A DNA stretch of 64,000 nucleotides from Fructobacillus ficulneus (GCF_001047075.2 NZ_DF967986.1:142445-206444), one strand, 5' to 3'. Shown: positions 46,050-56,043, numbered from the stretch's first letter. The notes: generated by a model from the sequence alone, not told the origin. Program-made: numbers and translations.

Positions 46050-46058
46050 TGTTATACT
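46050..46058 (+). promoter_or_regulatory. Extended -10 promoter of lysS
   Basis: TG-T-TATACT, 48 bp before the lysS start codon. Confidence 0.55.
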
Positions 46059-46100
46059 AAAACAAGATAAATAAGCGAATTTTCGCCAACAGGAAGGTAG

Positions 46101-47591
<1,491 letters not shown>

Positions 47592-47616
47592 TTTAATCAA
47601 ATTAATTAAAAAAGTG

Positions 47617-47645
47617 TTGACGTGCTGAGCCAGCTATTGTATACT
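47617..47645 (+). promoter_or_regulatory. Promoter of tRNA-Asn (first copy)
   Basis: TTGACG, a 17-nt spacer and TATACT, 25 bp upstream of the tRNA. Confidence 0.85.
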
Positions 47646-47670
47646 TATCTAGTTGAGCAAAGCACATCAT

Positions 47671-47743
47671 TCCGACTTAGCTCAGTTGGTAGAGCACCTG
47701 ACTGTTAATCAGGTTGTCGCCGGTTCGAGCCCGGCAGTCGGAG
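47671..47743 (+). tRNA. tRNA-Asn(GTT), copy 1
   Basis: A 73-nt cloverleaf: acceptor TCCGACT/AGTCGGA, D-arm GCTC...GAGC, anticodon stem CCTGA/TCAGG with loop CTGTTAA (anticodon GTT), T-arm GCCGG-TTCGAGC-CCGGC and discriminator G. CCA is not encoded. It is identical to the copy at 51473-51545. Confidence 0.97.
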
Positions 47744-47750
47744 TTTTGAA

Positions 47751-47784
47751 AGGAAGCAAGAATTTATTCTTGCTTCCTTTTTTT
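47751..47784 (+). terminator. Intrinsic terminator after tRNA-Asn copy 1
   Basis: AGGAAGCAAGAA - TTTA - TTCTTGCTTCCT, a perfect 12-bp stem, then T7. Confidence 0.93.
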
Positions 47785-47920
47785 ATGCTATTTTACACTT
47801 TAAAATCTAATTTTAATTTAATTTTATCCTTTTAATCATTGCTAAAACAGCATGAAACGACTATAGTAAATACAACGTTTAGAGTCACTTTAGTGTGTGA
47901 AGAGGTAAGAGGGCAATAAA

Positions 47921-49180
47921 ATGGAAATAGTTGATTCAACTCAATCGGGGCATCTTGGTTTGGAATATAGTAAGCAACAGCAGTTAACCTTTTGGTCGAC
48001 AACAGCCGGGTTCTTTTTAGAAAATATTGACGTGATGTTTGTCTCATTGACCCTATCGTCGATGATAGCTGCCTTTCACATTAGCAACTTTGCGGGGGGC
48101 TTGGTGGCAACCATTTATACCTTTGGTAGTCTCTTAGGTGGTTTGGTTTTCGGTATGGTTGCTGATCGAATTGGTCGAGCTAAGGTTTTCGTTTGGACAC
48201 TCTTTATCGTGGCCTTTGCAACTGTTGGTATGTTTTTTGCTAATAATATTGAAACGGTTTATCTCTTTCGTTTTATCGTTGGAATCGGAATTGGAGCCGA
48301 ATATGGAACCGGGGTAGCTTTAGTTGCTGAATCGTTTTCTGGAAAAGAAATGGGTCGGCTGATGGCTTTAATTCAGGTTGGCTGTGAAGCCGGATCTGCA
48401 ACAGCAGCTTTAATTGCTGCAGTTATTATTCCGGTCCTTGGTTGGCATGCAGTTTTCTTATTCGGTCTTTTGCCAGTTGTCTTTGCTTTTTTGATTCGCA
48501 TCCATTTGCGCGATAGTAGCAGTTTTGCTGAGCAAAAGCAGAGACGTGCGGAGCGAAAAGAATCTGCAAGCGAACGTCTGCCAATTATAGCTGTTTTTAA
48601 AACGCCGCAGTTAGCTCTACAGACCGTTGGTTTGAGTTTAATGATGATGGTCCAGGCAGGTGGTTATTATGGTTTGATGAACTGGTTACCCAAGATTTTG
48701 CAAAAGAAACTGGGAATTTCGACTTCATCATCATTACTTTGGATGATTGCTACCTTATTCGGTATATCAGTTGGTATGTATGTCTTTGGTATTTTGTTTG
48801 ATAAGTTGGGCGCCCGTAAGTCATTTGGAATTTACTTGTTGGTTGGAGCTGCCTCAGTCTACGCTTTGCTCTTTGCCCGAGATGGTTTGACATTGCTATT
48901 AACATTAGTATTTGTTGGCTTCTTTACTAGTGGGACCTATGGTGGTTTTGGAGTTGTCACGTCACGCCTATATGGAACTGAGGCACGAGCAACGGCAAAT
49001 TCAGTTGTTTCTTCGGTTGGAAAAGTACTTGGTGGTTTTTTCCCGACAATTATTGGGTTGATGATGGACAAGACATCCTTGTCAGTTGTTATGATGTTTT
49101 TCTCTGGAATTTACCTCTTTTCCTTTGTGGTCATGCTCTTAATGCCGGCATTTAAAAATCAAAAATTACAGACAAAATAA
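47921..49180 (+). CDS. MFS transporter (first of a tandem pair)
   Basis: A 419-residue major facilitator with 12 predicted helices and the loop 2-3 motif GMVADRIGRAKVF. An Asp lies in the first helix (ENIDVMFVS), and the late NWLPKIL segment resembles the aromatic acid:H+ symporter and related organic acid transporters. The substrate is not predictable. It is a clear paralog of the next gene, but its codon use is mixed (TTA, CTT, ATT, CAG) whereas the second copy has highly expressed-type codons. A ribosome binding site AGAGGTAAGAGGG is present. Confidence 0.85.
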   Translation: MEIVDSTQSGHLGLEYSKQQQLTFWSTTAGFFLENIDVMFVSLTLSSMIAAFHISNFAGGLVATIYTFGSLLGGLVFGMVADRIGRAKVFVWTLFIVAFATVGMFFANNIETVYLFRFIVGIGIGAEYGTGVALVAESFSGKEMGRLMALIQVGCEAGSATAALIAAVIIPVLGWHAVFLFGLLPVVFAFLIRIHLRDSSSFAEQKQRRAERKESASERLPIIAVFKTPQLALQTVGLSLMMMVQAGGYYGLMNWLPKILQKKLGISTSSSLLWMIATLFGISVGMYVFGILFDKLGARKSFGIYLLVGAASVYALLFARDGLTLLLTLVFVGFFTSGTYGGFGVVTSRLYGTEARATANSVVSSVGKVLGGFFPTIIGLMMDKTSLSVVMMFFSGIYLFSFVVMLLMPAFKNQKLQTK

Positions 49181-49186
49181 GGTGAT

Positions 49187-49213
49187 AACCAGGATCAGGT
49201 CCTGGTTTTTTCT
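49187..49213 (+). terminator. Intrinsic terminator after the first MFS gene
   Basis: AACCAGGA - TCAGG - TCCTGGTT followed by T-rich sequence. Confidence 0.85.
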
Positions 49214-49345
49214 TTGTCTTGCAAATTATTCACTTTCTTTACGATTTGCTGAAAATTTGTCATAAATTTAATCTTGTCAAGGTTAGAAAATCCGGCTATG
49301 ATAGTCAATAGTGATTTGTCAATCCCGACAACACTGGAGAAATAA

Positions 49346-49387
49346 ATGGCGACCGTGATCGTCAATTTTGAAAGGAAGTTTTTTTAG
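49346..49387 (+). CDS. Putative 13-codon leader ORF before the second MFS gene
   Basis: ATG at 49346 has its own CTGGAGA ribosome binding site and encodes MATVIVNFERKFF. It stops with TAG one base before the ATG of the MFS gene (TAGTATG), and the AAAGGAAG ribosome binding site of the transporter lies inside it. Reinitiation or translational coupling is suggested. It could be chance, as the ORF is very short. Confidence 0.4.
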   Translation: MATVIVNFERKFF

Positions 49388-49388
49388 T

Positions 49389-50642
49389 ATGGCAGATATT
49401 ACCTTTGCGCAAAAAAATGAAGCTTTGCGCCACAAGCACTTTAGTAAGAATCAGAAGTTGACCCTCTGGTCAACGACTGCAGGATTTGGTTTGGAGAACA
49501 TGGACGTGATGTTCATTTCCTTCGCCCTTTCCTCAATCATCGCCTCATTGCACATCAGTAACTTTGCTGGTGGTTTGTTGGCAACAGTCTTTTCCTTAGG
49601 GTCATTGGCAGGAGGCCTATCCTTTGGACTCTTGGCTGACCGGTTTGGCCGGGCCCACATCTTTACTTGGACTTTGGTGATTGTGGCCTTCGCCACAGCC
49701 GGAATGTACTTTGCCCATAACATTTGGACTTTGTATGCTCTCCGCTTTATCGTTGGTGCCGGAACTGGGGCTGAATATAGTGCTGGTGTGACAATGGTTG
49801 CCGAAGCTTTTGAAGGCAAGAAGATTGGCCGCTTGATGTCAATCGTACAAATCGGTGGCCAGGGTGGATCAATCATTGCCGCCTTAGCAGCTGCCTACAT
49901 GATTCCTCACTTCGGTTGGAACTCATTGTTCTTAGTTGGTTTGATTCCAGTCATCTTCGCCTTCATCATTCGTTTGAACTTGAAGGATAGTGACGAATTC
50001 GAACAAGCTAAAGAAGCACGTGAAGCTAAAATTGTTGAAACACCAAAGGTCCCAATGGCTGAAGTCTTTAAGACACCGGCCTTGGCCTTGCAAACAATTG
50101 GTTTAATCTTGATGATGATGGTGCAAACTGGTGGTTACTATGGTTTGATGAACTGGTTGCCAAAGATTATGCAAAAGCAATTGCACCTTTCAGTTTCATC
50201 TTCATCAATGTGGATGATTGCCACAATCGTGGGAATGTCTTTGGGAATGTATGCCTTTGGAACAATTTTGGATAACTTTGGTCCACGTCGCGCCTTTGGA
50301 ATTTTCTTATTGGTCGCTGCGGCAGCAGTTTACCTCTTGCCAATGGCTAACAACGCCTTCAGCTTATTGTTGATTACCATGATGGTTGGATTCTTCTCAA
50401 ATGGTATGTACGGTGGTTACGGTGTGATTGTTTCACGCTTGTACGGGGTTGATATTCGAGTAACAGCGAACTCAGTTGTTTCATGTACTGGAAAGCTTTT
50501 GGGTGGCTTCTTCCCACCATTGGTTGGTCTAATGATGGATAAGACTTCATTACCAGTTGTGATGATGTTCTTTTCAGCCATTTACCTCTTCTCATTTGTG
50601 ATCATGATGTTGATCCCAGCCTTGAAGAAATTAGAAGCTTAA
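49389..50642 (+). CDS. MFS transporter (second of a tandem pair)
   Basis: A 417-residue major facilitator, paralogous to the preceding gene over its full length (shared LTxWSTTAGF, ISNFAGGL, GGYYGLMNWLPKI and LLGGFFP segments). It has the DRFGRAHIF loop motif and 12 helices. Codon bias is strong (TTG, GAA, AAC, CCA), like eno and groEL, so high expression is inferred. The ATG at 49389 is chosen because the AAAGGAAG site precedes it; a TTG at 49368 would lie before that site. The substrate is unknown. Confidence 0.85.
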   Translation: MADITFAQKNEALRHKHFSKNQKLTLWSTTAGFGLENMDVMFISFALSSIIASLHISNFAGGLLATVFSLGSLAGGLSFGLLADRFGRAHIFTWTLVIVAFATAGMYFAHNIWTLYALRFIVGAGTGAEYSAGVTMVAEAFEGKKIGRLMSIVQIGGQGGSIIAALAAAYMIPHFGWNSLFLVGLIPVIFAFIIRLNLKDSDEFEQAKEAREAKIVETPKVPMAEVFKTPALALQTIGLILMMMVQTGGYYGLMNWLPKIMQKQLHLSVSSSSMWMIATIVGMSLGMYAFGTILDNFGPRRAFGIFLLVAAAAVYLLPMANNAFSLLLITMMVGFFSNGMYGGYGVIVSRLYGVDIRVTANSVVSCTGKLLGGFFPPLVGLMMDKTSLPVVMMFFSAIYLFSFVIMMLIPALKKLEA

Positions 50643-50654
50643 TAAATTAACGAT

Positions 50655-50689
50655 AAAGAAAAAAGACGTTCACGGCGTCTTTTTTCTTT
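50655..50689 (+). terminator. Intrinsic terminator after the second MFS gene
   Basis: AAAGAAAAAAGACG - TTCACGG - CGTCTTTTTTCTTT. Confidence 0.85.
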
Positions 50690-50754
50690 GTTTTTAATTC
50701 ATGTTGATAAAGAGTGGTCATTGACAAGGTTATCACCGGGTGAGAACCATTGTT

Positions 50755-51324
50755 TTATTTAACAACGGCAAAACCACCAGTCCAACCAATTTGTTCACGG
50801 GCAGCAAGGGTTAATTGTAAGAACCCTAAGGCTTCTAGTTCTTGTGCGCGGCTAAGGGAACCTGCATCAAGAACGGTGAGGTCGCTGCCAGTCAGGGCTT
50901 TTGTTAGCAAGTCTTTGCCGGTTTGGTCGTCGCCGGCAGTTAAGACGGTCGTTTGGTTAGGTCCTACCTTACCAGTTGCTAAAGTGGCGGCAAAGGTTGT
51001 ATTGAAAGCCTTTAGAACCTTAGTATCTGGTAAGAGTTCTTGAAGCAGACTAGTGGCTGAACTGGCAGCAGGAACTTCCAAACTGTCAAAGGTTTGAAAA
51101 TTAACTGGGTTAGTAGTTTCAAAGACGGTCTTACCAGTCAGTGCTGTCTTGTATTTCTCAGCGATGCTGGTCAAGGCCGCGTAGGGAACGGCTAAAACAA
51201 CTAGGTCTGCTAGGTCAGTTGCTGGTGTTTCTGATGTGACGTAGGCCACTTCATTGCCTGCTTTTTCGAATTGGGATCCGATGGCTGATCCCATGTTGCC
51301 TTTACCAAATATTGTGATTTTCAT
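50755..51324 (-). CDS. NADPH-dependent F420 reductase-like oxidoreductase (NPF fold)
   Basis: A 189-residue Rossmann protein beginning MKITIFGKGNMGSAIGSQFEKAG, with VVLAVPYAAL, the ETTNPVNF segment and a late KAFNTTFAATLATG. This matches the small NADP oxidoreductases related to F420-dependent reductases and to the N-terminal domain of 6PGDH-like proteins. Lactic acid bacteria lack F420, so another acceptor must be used; the real reaction is unknown. Confidence 0.8.
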   Translation of the reverse strand: MKITIFGKGNMGSAIGSQFEKAGNEVAYVTSETPATDLADLVVLAVPYAALTSIAEKYKTALTGKTVFETTNPVNFQTFDSLEVPAASSATSLLQELLPDTKVLKAFNTTFAATLATGKVGPNQTTVLTAGDDQTGKDLLTKALTGSDLTVLDAGSLSRAQELEALGFLQLTLAAREQIGWTGGFAVVK

Positions 51325-51415
51325 GTGATTCTCCTTTGCTGCCTATTTGCCGTCATTTTAATCTTAAAAGGTGACCAAGTCAAAAAGAGATTGCCGAGCT
51401 TTTATTAAAAAACAA

Positions 51416-51444
51416 TTGACACTTTCTTTAGAAAATGGCATAAT
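51416..51444 (+). promoter_or_regulatory. Promoter of the tRNA-Asn/tRNA-Thr unit
   Basis: TTGACA, a 17-nt spacer and CATAAT (51439-51444), 28 bp upstream of the first tRNA. Confidence 0.85.
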
Positions 51445-51472
51445 ATAATAGTTGTTTTGAACAACTAGTTAT

Positions 51473-51545
51473 TCCGACTTAGCTCAGTTGGTAGAGCACC
51501 TGACTGTTAATCAGGTTGTCGCCGGTTCGAGCCCGGCAGTCGGAG
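51473..51545 (+). tRNA. tRNA-Asn(GTT), copy 2
   Basis: Identical in all 73 nt to the copy at 47671-47743, with anticodon loop CTGTTAA. It is followed 7 bp later by tRNA-Thr. Confidence 0.97.
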
Positions 51546-51552
51546 TTACTTC

Positions 51553-51625
51553 GCCGATGTAGCTCAGTTGGTAGAGCGCGGGTATCGTAAACCTGAGGTC
51601 GAAGGTTCGAAACCTTTCGTCGGCA
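51553..51625 (+). tRNA. tRNA-Thr(CGT)
   Basis: A 73-nt cloverleaf: acceptor GCCGATG/CGTCGGC, anticodon stem CGGGT/ACCTG with loop ATCGTAA (anticodon CGT, reads ACG), T-arm GAAGG-TTCGAAA-CCTTT and discriminator A. Confidence 0.96.
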
Positions 51626-51629
51626 TCAA

Positions 51630-51671
51630 AAAAAACGTTACGAATTCATTATTGGATTCGTGACGTTTTTT
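51630..51671 (+). terminator. Intrinsic terminator of the tRNA unit
   Basis: ACGTTACGAAT (51635-51645) / ATTCGTGACGT (51656-51666), flanked by A- and T-tracts. Confidence 0.85.
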
Positions 51672-51697
51672 GTTTACTATTCAGGGGATTGAAAAAT

Positions 51698-51858
51698 AAA
51701 AAAGGAAGACTTTAAGGTCTTCCCGACAGATCGAAGCTAGTTAGTTGGCTGAGCATGGAGAGAGTGAGTGGGGTTATTCATAATTGATATGGACATCGGA
51801 AACATGTTTAGCAAACTAACTAGTTAGGTTCATTAGAAAGGCCTTCGACAACCCTTCT
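51698..51858 (-). ncRNA. Structured small RNA, candidate 6S RNA
   Basis: This occupies most of a 447-bp gap without a gene (51626-52072). On the minus strand an extended -10 (TGC-TATATT) predicts a start near 51858-51860. The RNA would end at a perfect 7-bp hairpin GGAAGAC/GTCTTCC (51704-51723) with a T-tract. In between, 21-nt arms at 51803-51823 and 51737-51757 pair at 18 of 21 positions, TCGAAG (51843-51848) pairs with CTTCGA (51731-51736), and the 5' ACAGA pairs with TCTGT near the 3' end. On the 5' side about 19 nt are unpaired. A rod of about 160 nt with a central bubble is the layout of 6S RNA; no coding frame fits. The identity as 6S is inference. Confidence 0.6.
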
Positions 51859-51864
51859 GTCTAT

Positions 51865-51873
51865 AATATAGCA
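51865..51873 (-). promoter_or_regulatory. Extended -10 promoter of the small RNA
   Basis: Read on the minus strand: TGC-TATATT. No good -35 hexamer is seen, as for other extended -10 promoters in this window. The rest of the gap (51874-52072) holds only short A/T-rich hairpins and the acetyltransferase leader. Confidence 0.5.
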
Positions 51874-52072
51874 CCGAAAAAGGTGATACAGAGTGGATAA
51901 TATTCTGATTTGGAATATTCTTAAAATAAGAGTAATTGTTGAATGTATTTCCGTGCAAAAGGAGTAAAAGATTAGTTAATTTTACGTTGGTTTCCAGTCA
52001 GATAAAGGAATCTTGAACTTTAGCAGTAATTTTAGTATTCTAAACTGAATTAAACAAGTGAAGGTAAGAAAT

Positions 52073-52516
52073 ATGTGGCAAGCAAAAAAGTTTGATGACT
52101 TAACTAATCGAGAGCTTTGGGGTATTTATCGAGCCCGGATGAGCGTCTTTGTTGAAGAGCAGAAAATCATGTACCAGGATGTGGATGAAGTTGATTTGCA
52201 AGCAATCCATGTTTTTTATGAAAAGGATGGTCAAATTTTGGCTTATGGACGGGCTTTTGCCAAGGACGATAGCGTTCTTTCATTTGGTCGCGTTCTAACG
52301 GTCCAGGAAGCCCGTGGTCAGGGATTGGGGAAGGAATTAGTTCAACAGCTCTTAGCTGCGTTAACGGCCCATTTTGGCCAGGAAACGATTGAAATCGAAG
52401 CTCAAGAACATGCTGTTGGTCTCTATGAACGTTTTGGCTTTCAACCGGTAGGTGAAGTCTTCTTAGAAGTTGGCGTTCGCCACCTGAAGATGGTGAAAGC
52501 TAATCAGAAAAGTTGA
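52073..52516 (+). CDS. ElaA-like GNAT acetyltransferase
   Basis: A 147-residue GNAT protein of the ElaA kind: LWGIYRARMSVFVEEQKIMYQDVDEVD at the N-terminus, the acetyl-CoA loop ARGQGLGKELVQ and the C-terminal YERFGFQPVGEVFLE. The substrate is unknown. The ATG at 52073 is chosen; an in-frame GTG at 52058 would place the GAAGGTAAG site inside the gene. Confidence 0.85.
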   Translation: MWQAKKFDDLTNRELWGIYRARMSVFVEEQKIMYQDVDEVDLQAIHVFYEKDGQILAYGRAFAKDDSVLSFGRVLTVQEARGQGLGKELVQQLLAALTAHFGQETIEIEAQEHAVGLYERFGFQPVGEVFLEVGVRHLKMVKANQKS

Positions 52517-52522
52517 ACTAAA

Positions 52523-52553
52523 TAAAAAAACCAGGTCAATTGACCTGGTTTTT
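52523..52553. terminator. Bidirectional terminator between elaA-like gene and tRNA-Leu
   Basis: AAAAAACCAGGTCA - AT - TGACCTGGTTTTTT, a near perfect palindrome between convergent genes. Confidence 0.9.
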
Positions 52554-52564
52554 TATGTTGACTA

Positions 52565-52650
52565 TGCGGCTGGCGGGAGTCGAACCCGCACGTCCTAAAG
52601 CGGACACAGGATCCTTAATCCTGCGCGTCTGCCAATTCCGCCACAGCCGC
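52565..52650 (-). tRNA. tRNA-Leu(AAG)
   Basis: An 86-nt class II tRNA: acceptor GCGGCTG/CAGCCGC, anticodon stem CAGGA/TCCTG with loop TTAAGGA (anticodon AAG), a long variable arm (TGTCCGCTTTAGGACGT) and T-arm GCGGG-TTCGACT-CCCGC, discriminator A. An A at wobble position 34 is rare in bacteria outside tRNA-Arg(ACG). Confidence 0.95.
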
Positions 52651-52775
52651 AACTTATTACAACTATCAAAGTTTATCGAGAAAACAGGCGTTTGTCAAGA
52701 AGTTTTCTATATTGTTCATTTTATTCGGTTTTATGGTTCATTTTTGATAAAATAGAGAAAGAACGGAGAATATCG

Positions 52776-53117
52776 ATGAAGCTATTTAATTGGTCGAACA
52801 AAAAAGACCAGCAAGACAATGAAATCCAGACGCAGGTAGATTTCCTGCAAGCTGAAAATGATCAGCTCTTGGACCAGGTTGAGTCCTTAAAGCTCGACCT
52901 CAGTGAAGCCCAAACCGAAATTACGCACTTGCGTGAAACGATTCACCGGTCGCAATTTCAGCGAGGTTTAGTTAAAACGGGAATAGGACTCGCTATTTTA
53001 TTTATTTCCTATGGCCTATTAATCCTCCTTGGTGAGCAAAATTCAAACTTACCATGGCTTTTATTGATTGAAGCCGCCTTTATCTTTATGATGTTAAATC
53101 GGGGTGGGGACAAATGA
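52776..53117 (+). CDS. Small coiled-coil membrane protein, unrecognised
   Basis: A 113-residue protein. A polar start is followed by a coiled coil (about 18-60, DFLQAENDQLLDQVESLKLDL...) and two C-terminal transmembrane helices (about 72-90 and 93-108). The start at 52776 follows CGGAGA. It overlaps tpiA by 4 bp, so the two are cotranslated. I do not recognise the family; a membrane scaffold is conceivable, but nothing shows a function. Confidence 0.7.
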   Translation: MKLFNWSNKKDQQDNEIQTQVDFLQAENDQLLDQVESLKLDLSEAQTEITHLRETIHRSQFQRGLVKTGIGLAILFISYGLLILLGEQNSNLPWLLLIEAAFIFMMLNRGGDK

Positions 53118-53884
53118 GTGGAAAGCTACGACGGCCATTTGTTTTAGCCAACTGGAAAATTAATATGGCTCCTGATGAAGTTGGCCCATATTTGCAGACA
53201 GTTTTGCCAGCCCTGGCCGATGAAAGCCGGGTTGAAGTGGGAATTGCTGCCCAAGACCTTTACCTTGGTCAAATGCTTGCTGCTACTCAAGCTAGTCCAT
53301 TGACGATTGTTGGTGAGAATACCCATTGGGAAGACCAAGGCGCCTTTACCGGTGAAACATCACCGAAGGCCTTGGCCCAAATGGGGGTCGAATACGTGTT
53401 AATCGGCCATTTTGAACGGCGGAAGTTCTTTAATGAGACGGATGAGACCGTTAATTTGAAAACGTTGGCTGCATTGCGGAATGGGCTAAAACCAATTGTG
53501 GACCTAGATGAAGATTTAAGTGCCTATAGTCATTTGGCCCCTGACCAAGTGATTTTGAGTCAGTTAGAAGCGGCTTTACGGGGCGTGACTGCTGACCAAT
53601 TAGCCGAAATCACCGTCGCCTATGAACCAACCTGGGCCATTGGGTCCGGTGAGGCGGCTTCGGCCGACCAAGCCCAAGAAGCAGCAGCCTTGATTCGCCA
53701 AAGCTTGACCAACTTATATGGACAAGACTTGGCACAGAAAATTCGTATTTTGTATGGCGGATCAGTCACACCTGATAATGCCCCGGCTTTTTTCTGCCAG
53801 AAAGACATTGATGGTATTCTGGTTGGTAAGGCTGCTTTGGACCCTCATAAATTCTTAAAATTAGTTAACCAGGCTCAAGATTGA
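53114..53884 (+). CDS. tpiA: Triosephosphate isomerase, divergent
   Basis: A 256-residue TIM barrel with the catalytic Lys15 (LANWKIN), His99 and Glu171 (VAYEPTWAIGSG) and the phosphate-binding YGGSVTPDN and DGILVGKAAL. Several invariant neighbours differ: GHSERR reads GHFERR (Phe100 next to the catalytic His), the CVGE turn reads DLDE, and the loop-6 hinge GTGK reads GSGE. It interconverts DHAP and GAP. Heterofermenters obtain GAP from phosphoketolase, so less flux through this step is expected. Codon bias is weak compared with eno just downstream. Confidence 0.88.
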   Translation: MSGKLRRPFVLANWKINMAPDEVGPYLQTVLPALADESRVEVGIAAQDLYLGQMLAATQASPLTIVGENTHWEDQGAFTGETSPKALAQMGVEYVLIGHFERRKFFNETDETVNLKTLAALRNGLKPIVDLDEDLSAYSHLAPDQVILSQLEAALRGVTADQLAEITVAYEPTWAIGSGEAASADQAQEAAALIRQSLTNLYGQDLAQKIRILYGGSVTPDNAPAFFCQKDIDGILVGKAALDPHKFLKLVNQAQD

Positions 53885-53938
53885 AAATTTTCTCAGACAA
53901 TTGGTACAATCAGTTGGCTAAGTTACAAAGAGGGCTAG

Positions 53939-53974
53939 ATTCGTATTCAATTTAACGAATAAGGGTGTTATAAT
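53939..53974 (+). promoter_or_regulatory. eno promoter with inverted repeat
   Basis: An extended -10 TG-T-TATAAT ends at 53974. A second TATAAT lies at 53986-53991. The repeat ATTCGT - 10 nt - ACGAAT (53939-53960) covers the -35 zone and could be an operator. Confidence 0.5.
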
Positions 53975-54020
53975 TTACTTGGTTTTATAATTTATCGACC
54001 ATAACAAAAGGAGAGCATAA

Positions 54021-55349
<1,329 letters not shown>

Positions 55350-55360
55350 TTTTTAAATTA

Positions 55361-55383
55361 AAGACGCCTTCGGGCGTTTTTTT
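55361..55383 (+). terminator. Intrinsic terminator after eno
   Basis: AAGACGCC - TTCG - GGCGTTTT with a T7 tract and a UUCG loop. Confidence 0.93.
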
Positions 55384-55438
55384 GTGCTCTTTTACGTATA
55401 ATAATTGGTAAGCAAAGCTACTTAGGAGGACATGACAA

Positions 55439-55999
55439 ATGAAGACGCGGTGTCGGTGGGTGCATGACCTGCCAGAAGATGACTTAATGGTGGCCTACCA
55501 TGACCAAGAATTTGGCCAGCCTGTGCATAACAATCAAAAACTTTTTGAGTTATTAACCTTGGAACTTTTTCAGTCCGGCCTGAGCTGGCGGACGGTCTTG
55601 AATAAGCGAGCTAACTTCCAAGCGGCCTTTGCCGATTTCGATGTTGATCAAGTCGCGACCTTTGATGACCAAGACCGCGACCGACTTTTAGCAGACGCGG
55701 GAATTATCCGCAACCGAATGAAGATTGATGCGACAATCAATAATGCCAAGGTGATTAAGGCCTTGGCGGAGTCTGGGACAAGCTTTGCTGATTTGGTCTG
55801 GGAGCTAACTGACGGTGAAACTGTTACCGTTGGTGCTGGGCCTGCGGAAAAGGTTCCTGCTCAAAATCAGTTATCCCAAGACTTTAGTAAGAAATTGAAG
55901 AAAGCTGGTTTTAAGTTTGTTGGTCCGGTAACGATGGAATCCTTTTTGGAAGCAGTCGGTGTGCAAAATGCTCATGACTTAGACTGTGACTTCCGTTAA
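55439..55999 (+). CDS. tag: DNA-3-methyladenine glycosylase I
   Basis: A 186-residue Tag homolog beginning TRCRWVHDL and containing YHDQEFGQP, FELLTLELFQSGLSWRTVL and a C-terminal NAHDLDC. The zinc ligands expected from E. coli Tag (an N-terminal Cys, a His in YHD and a C-terminal His-x3-Cys) are all present. It removes 3-methyladenine from alkylated DNA. Monocistronic. Confidence 0.93.
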   Translation: MKTRCRWVHDLPEDDLMVAYHDQEFGQPVHNNQKLFELLTLELFQSGLSWRTVLNKRANFQAAFADFDVDQVATFDDQDRDRLLADAGIIRNRMKIDATINNAKVIKALAESGTSFADLVWELTDGETVTVGAGPAEKVPAQNQLSQDFSKKLKKAGFKFVGPVTMESFLEAVGVQNAHDLDCDFR

Positions 56000-56043
56000 G
56001 AGTGTACGGGCGTTCCAGCCTAACCAAGATTAATTTAGAAAAC

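Noticed and set aside
47669-51547. Integrated element at the tRNA-Asn gene
   Set aside because: The repeats resemble attachment sites, but there is no integrase, and both copies are complete tRNAs with their own promoters. A simple tRNA gene duplication explains them.
51698-51858. Riboswitch or T-box for the elaA-like gene
   Set aside because: The terminator T-tract is on the minus strand, pointing away from that gene, and the promoter also reads minus.
51698-51858. tmRNA, SRP RNA or RNase P RNA
   Set aside because: No tRNA-like end or tag frame, no GNAR-loop SRP helix and no RNase P core motif; the length is also wrong for tmRNA and RNase P.
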